Program-made: the position numbers and the translations under genes
Shown: positions 61,926-64,000 of the stretch, in pieces
Layout of the letters: each line of letters opens with the position of its first letter
Position numbering within the stretch: position 1 is the first letter of the stretch
The notes under the pieces: model-generated
The model's input: only the letters and a program-made list of their open reading frames with translations
Told to the model about the DNA's origin: nothing
Databases searched by the model: none
Assembly: GCF_001544015.1 (NCBI RefSeq)
Contig: NZ_AP014924.1
Coordinates: 3,100,001-3,164,000, forward strand
DNA length: 64,000 nucleotides
DNA from: Limnochorda pilosa
GTDB taxonomy: Bacteria > Bacillota > Limnochordia > Limnochordales > Limnochordaceae
Direction: 5' to 3'

Positions 61926-62426
61926 GTGAGCGCGCCCTTCCACCTGGATGAGCGTACCCTCACCGTGGACGGTGAACCCCACACCTACTCGGTGCTCTCC
62001 CACCCGGGGTCCGTGGCCGTCTTCGCCGTGCAGGAGGGGCGGATCTGCCTGATCCGCCAGTTCCGCCCGGCCGCGGACGAGCCGCTGTGGGAGATCCCCG
62101 CCGGCACCCGGGAAGAGGGGGAACGGCCCGAGGATTGCGCCCGGCGGGAGCTGGAGGAGGAGGCCGGGGTGGTCGCCAAGGAGCTCGAGCGCCTGGGCGA
62201 GTTCTTCCTGGCTCCCGGCTACAGCACCGAACTGATGCACGTCTTCCTGGCCTTCAACCTCGCGGCCGGCCACGTGCACCGGGACCCGGGCGAGGTGATC
62301 GACCGGGTGGAGTGGGTCCCGCTGGACACCTTCCGCAGCATGATCCGGCGGGGCGAGGTGCGCGACGCCAAGACCCTGGCCGCCTTCGCGCTCTTCGAGC
62401 GCCGCCCCCAGAGCCCGCCGGCCTGA
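61926..62426 (+). CDS. ADP-ribose pyrophosphatase-type Nudix hydrolase
   Basis: The 166-residue protein has the NudF layout: YSVLSHPGSVAVFAVQEGRI, IRQFRPAADEPLWEIPAG and the Nudix box GTREEGERPEDCARRELEEE. TEELMHV-like FLAPGYSTELMHVFLAF and a C-terminal helix follow. Such enzymes hydrolyse ADP-ribose or related diphosphates. AAGGAGGTGG precedes the GTG. It is a standalone gene, unlike the Nudix domain fused to RecD2. Confidence 0.9.
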   Translation: MSAPFHLDERTLTVDGEPHTYSVLSHPGSVAVFAVQEGRICLIRQFRPAADEPLWEIPAGTREEGERPEDCARRELEEEAGVVAKELERLGEFFLAPGYSTELMHVFLAFNLAAGHVHRDPGEVIDRVEWVPLDTFRSMIRRGEVRDAKTLAAFALFERRPQSPPA

Positions 62427-62517
62427 CCACCGGCGCCGGCCCTTCTCTTGGGTCTGAGCGCCCGCGGCTCTGCCCCGGCGGTCCCCCTCCCGTGCGGCCT
62501 TCCCTGGCGAGCCGTGC

Positions 62518-62546
62518 TTGCCCCGGCCTCCCATGGCTGGTAAAAT
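62518..62546 (+). promoter_or_regulatory. Sigma-A-type promoter of the beta-barrel-like gene
   Basis: TTGCCC (62518-62523) and TAAAAT (62541-62546) are 17 bases apart. Transcription would start near 62553, about 30 bases before the TTG start. Confidence 0.6.
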
Positions 62547-62581
62547 GGGCGCTGGGATCGGGTCGAGGGGAGCGACGCATC

Positions 62582-63562
62582 TTGCCCGCAGTCTATCCAG
62601 CACCGGACGGCCCTCCATCTCCGAGGCGCTCCCGATGCCCCTCGCTCGCGCTCACCCTTTCCATCAGGTTGGGGATCCTGGTTCTTTCCGCCCTTCTCCC
62701 CCTCCCGCCGGTCCACGCCAACCCCGTCACGGCCCGGGCCCTGGGCATGGGCAACGCCTTCACGGCCGTGGCCGAGGGCTTCCACGCCCTCTACTGGAAC
62801 CCCGCCGGCCTGGCCGTCAACGGCTACGAGCTCTCCGCCGGCCTGGGCGGGCTGGCCCTGCCCCGCATCGGCGAGGTGATCGACACCTTCGAGGCAGGCA
62901 ATCCCCAGGCCCTGACCGCGAGCCTGGAGACCTTCGCCGGCATCCGCCTGGGTCAGGCGGCCATCGGGGCCGCCCTCGAAGCGGAGACCGGTCAGGGTGA
63001 CCCAGACCTGCAGGTGCTCGACTGGTATGGCATCGGGGTCGGTTTTCCCCTCACCCCGCCCGAGGGGTGGTCCTTCCTCTCGGTGGGCATGACCCTGCGC
63101 CACCTCGCCCAGCGAACGGCGCGATCCGTCGCTTCGAGCATCGAGCTCTCGCCCGCAAGACAGGCAGAGCGGTTGGACCTGGGGGTCCTGGCCGAGCCCC
63201 AGCAGGGCCTGCGCGTCGGCCTCACCCTGCGCGACGTCTGGACCAGCGACGTGGCGCCGGACGCCCTCGAGCCCTCCGAGAGCCGGGTGGGGATCGCCTA
63301 CCAGCCCCAGGGCTGGAGCGCGGGGCTTCGTGCGGACCTCTCCACGGAAGGAACCCTCAGCTATGGAGTCGAATGGCCTGTAGACGCACGGGAACTCCTG
63401 AAGCTCCGGCTGGGCCAGCAGCTGGTCCCGGGCATGGAGGTCATGACCACGGCCGGGGCCGGGTTGCATTTGGGCCCCTTGCGCCTCGACGTGGCCGCGG
63501 GGCTCACCCGCCTGGATCCCGAGGCAACCCGGGTCCGCGCCGACCTCTCCGTCCAGTTCTAG
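62582..63562 (+). CDS. Beta-barrel-like exported protein (PorV/UPF0164-like)
   Basis: The 326-residue protein starts at a TTG with GAGGGGAG upstream. A signal peptide (SIRLGILVLSALLPLPPVHA) ends near residue 46. The mature part opens RALGMGNAFTAVAEGFHALY followed by WNPAGLAVNGYELS, the conserved N-terminus of PorV/PorQ/UPF0164 outer-membrane barrels. Alternating hydrophobic strands with turns follow, such as RVGIAYQPQGWSAGLRADLS. The C-terminus reads RVRADLSVQF, ending in Phe like an outer-membrane beta-signal. This fits a diderm Firmicute. The fold is inferred from pattern. Confidence 0.72.
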   Translation: MPAVYPAPDGPPSPRRSRCPSLALTLSIRLGILVLSALLPLPPVHANPVTARALGMGNAFTAVAEGFHALYWNPAGLAVNGYELSAGLGGLALPRIGEVIDTFEAGNPQALTASLETFAGIRLGQAAIGAALEAETGQGDPDLQVLDWYGIGVGFPLTPPEGWSFLSVGMTLRHLAQRTARSVASSIELSPARQAERLDLGVLAEPQQGLRVGLTLRDVWTSDVAPDALEPSESRVGIAYQPQGWSAGLRADLSTEGTLSYGVEWPVDARELLKLRLGQQLVPGMEVMTTAGAGLHLGPLRLDVAAGLTRLDPEATRVRADLSVQF

Positions 63563-63607
63563 CCTGCCCCCGGGCTCCAGGACCGTCGAGAGGAGCGAAC
63601 CTTCGAG

Positions 63608-64000
63608 GTGGAACTGGCCCGCAGGATCGACCGGATCGAACCCTCCCCCACCCTGGCCATGAGCGCCCGGGCCCGCGCCCTCACGCAGCAGGGCGTGGAC
63701 GTGGTCGACCTCGGCGTGGGCGAGCCCGACTTCGACACGCCCGAGCCGATCAAGGAGGCCGCCGTCCGCGCCCTCCGCGACGGCCGGACCAAGTACACGG
63801 CCTCGGCCGGGATCCCCGAGCTGCGAGAGGCCATTGCGCAGAAGCTCCGGCGGGAGAACGGCCTGCCCTACGCCCGGGAGGACGTGCTGGTGACGGTGGG
63901 GGCCAAGCACGCCGTCTACCTGGCCCTGCAGGCCCTCTGCAACCCGGGCGACCGGGTGCTCCTTCCCGCCCCCTACTGGGTGAGCTACGCGGAGCAGGTG
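63608..64000 (+). CDS. Aspartate aminotransferase-type PLP enzyme (N-terminal part, cut by window edge)
   Basis: The first 131 codons of a fold-type I aminotransferase are present. The frame shows PSPTLAMSARARALTQQGVD, VVDLGVGEPDFDTPEPIKEA, RTKYTASAGIPELREAIAQK, VTVGAKHAVYLALQALCNPG and LPAPYWVSYAEQ, all typical of class I aminotransferases acting on aspartate or prephenate. The GTG start has GAGAGGAGCG upstream at long spacing. The catalytic Lys lies to the right of the window. Confidence 0.9.
   Translation, partial: MELARRIDRIEPSPTLAMSARARALTQQGVDVVDLGVGEPDFDTPEPIKEAAVRALRDGRTKYTASAGIPELREAIAQKLRRENGLPYAREDVLVTVGAKHAVYLALQALCNPGDRVLLPAPYWVSYAEQV

Noticed and set aside
62087-62581. Upstream extension of the beta-barrel-like gene through the Nudix gene
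   Set aside because: It is out of frame with the real Nudix gene, and a promoter and TTG start lie after it.

Overview
The window is GC-rich (roughly 70% by eye) and gene-dense. Most genes lie on the minus strand and many are joined by 4-base ATGA or GTGA overlaps. Gene order from degS-degU through comFA-comFC, yvyF, flgM-flgN-flgK-flgL, fliW-csrA and flaG-fliD-fliS is close to that of Bacillus, so this is a Firmicutes-type genome. The base composition and content fit the high-GC class Limnochordia (for example Limnochorda), an inference I hold with moderate confidence. Three features hint at a two-membrane (diderm) cell: a beta-barrel-like protein ending in Phe at 62582-63562, an amino-acid-binding protein whose signal peptide lacks a lipobox, and a secreted 5'-nucleotidase with no wall anchor.

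Layout. 1-2309: start of uvrB, ctpA and a broken Uma2-family gene. 2878-5135: a two-component system. 5213-8747: a DUF1614 membrane protein, a secreted 5'-nucleotidase, a 40-bp perfect palindrome and a nucleoside-recognition membrane protein. 8744-19711: a long minus-strand run (secA, prfB with its programmed frameshift, an LmeA-like protein, a DUF5693 protein, a CsaB-WecG/TagA fusion, yitT-like, menG/ubiE, a TetR regulator) that mixes protein export, envelope glycan synthesis and quinone synthesis. 19972-25350: a DUF5317 protein, a seven-helix HD-GYP protein with a 29-residue peptide gene in front of it, two poorly known genes, the long ribosome hibernation factor and cspA. 25518-27597: an amino-acid ABC permease and binding protein behind a long structured leader. 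27758-44081: chemotaxis, flagellar switch, cap, junction, chaperone and regulatory genes plus competence genes. Two sigma-D-type promoters are visible, before flgM and before flaG. The flagellin gene hag, expected between csrA and flaG, is missing.

44140-64000: a RecD2 helicase carrying a C-terminal Nudix domain, a small LuxR-type regulator, degU and degS, then mtnP, psuG, a hydrolase, a GT2 glycosyltransferase with an uncharacterised partner, a GH13 amylase, ahcY and metK. metK-ahcY sits behind a sigma-A promoter, a SAM-I riboswitch and a terminator, so the activated-methyl cycle genes are controlled by S-adenosylmethionine. galT, a D-2-hydroxyacid dehydrogenase, an ADP-ribose-type Nudix hydrolase, the beta-barrel-like protein and the start of an aminotransferase complete the window.

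The most notable observations are the RecD2-Nudix fusion, the CsaB-WecG/TagA fusion, the peptide/HD-GYP/DUF5317 locus, the structured leader of the ABC transporter, and several genes whose only good start codon is CTG.
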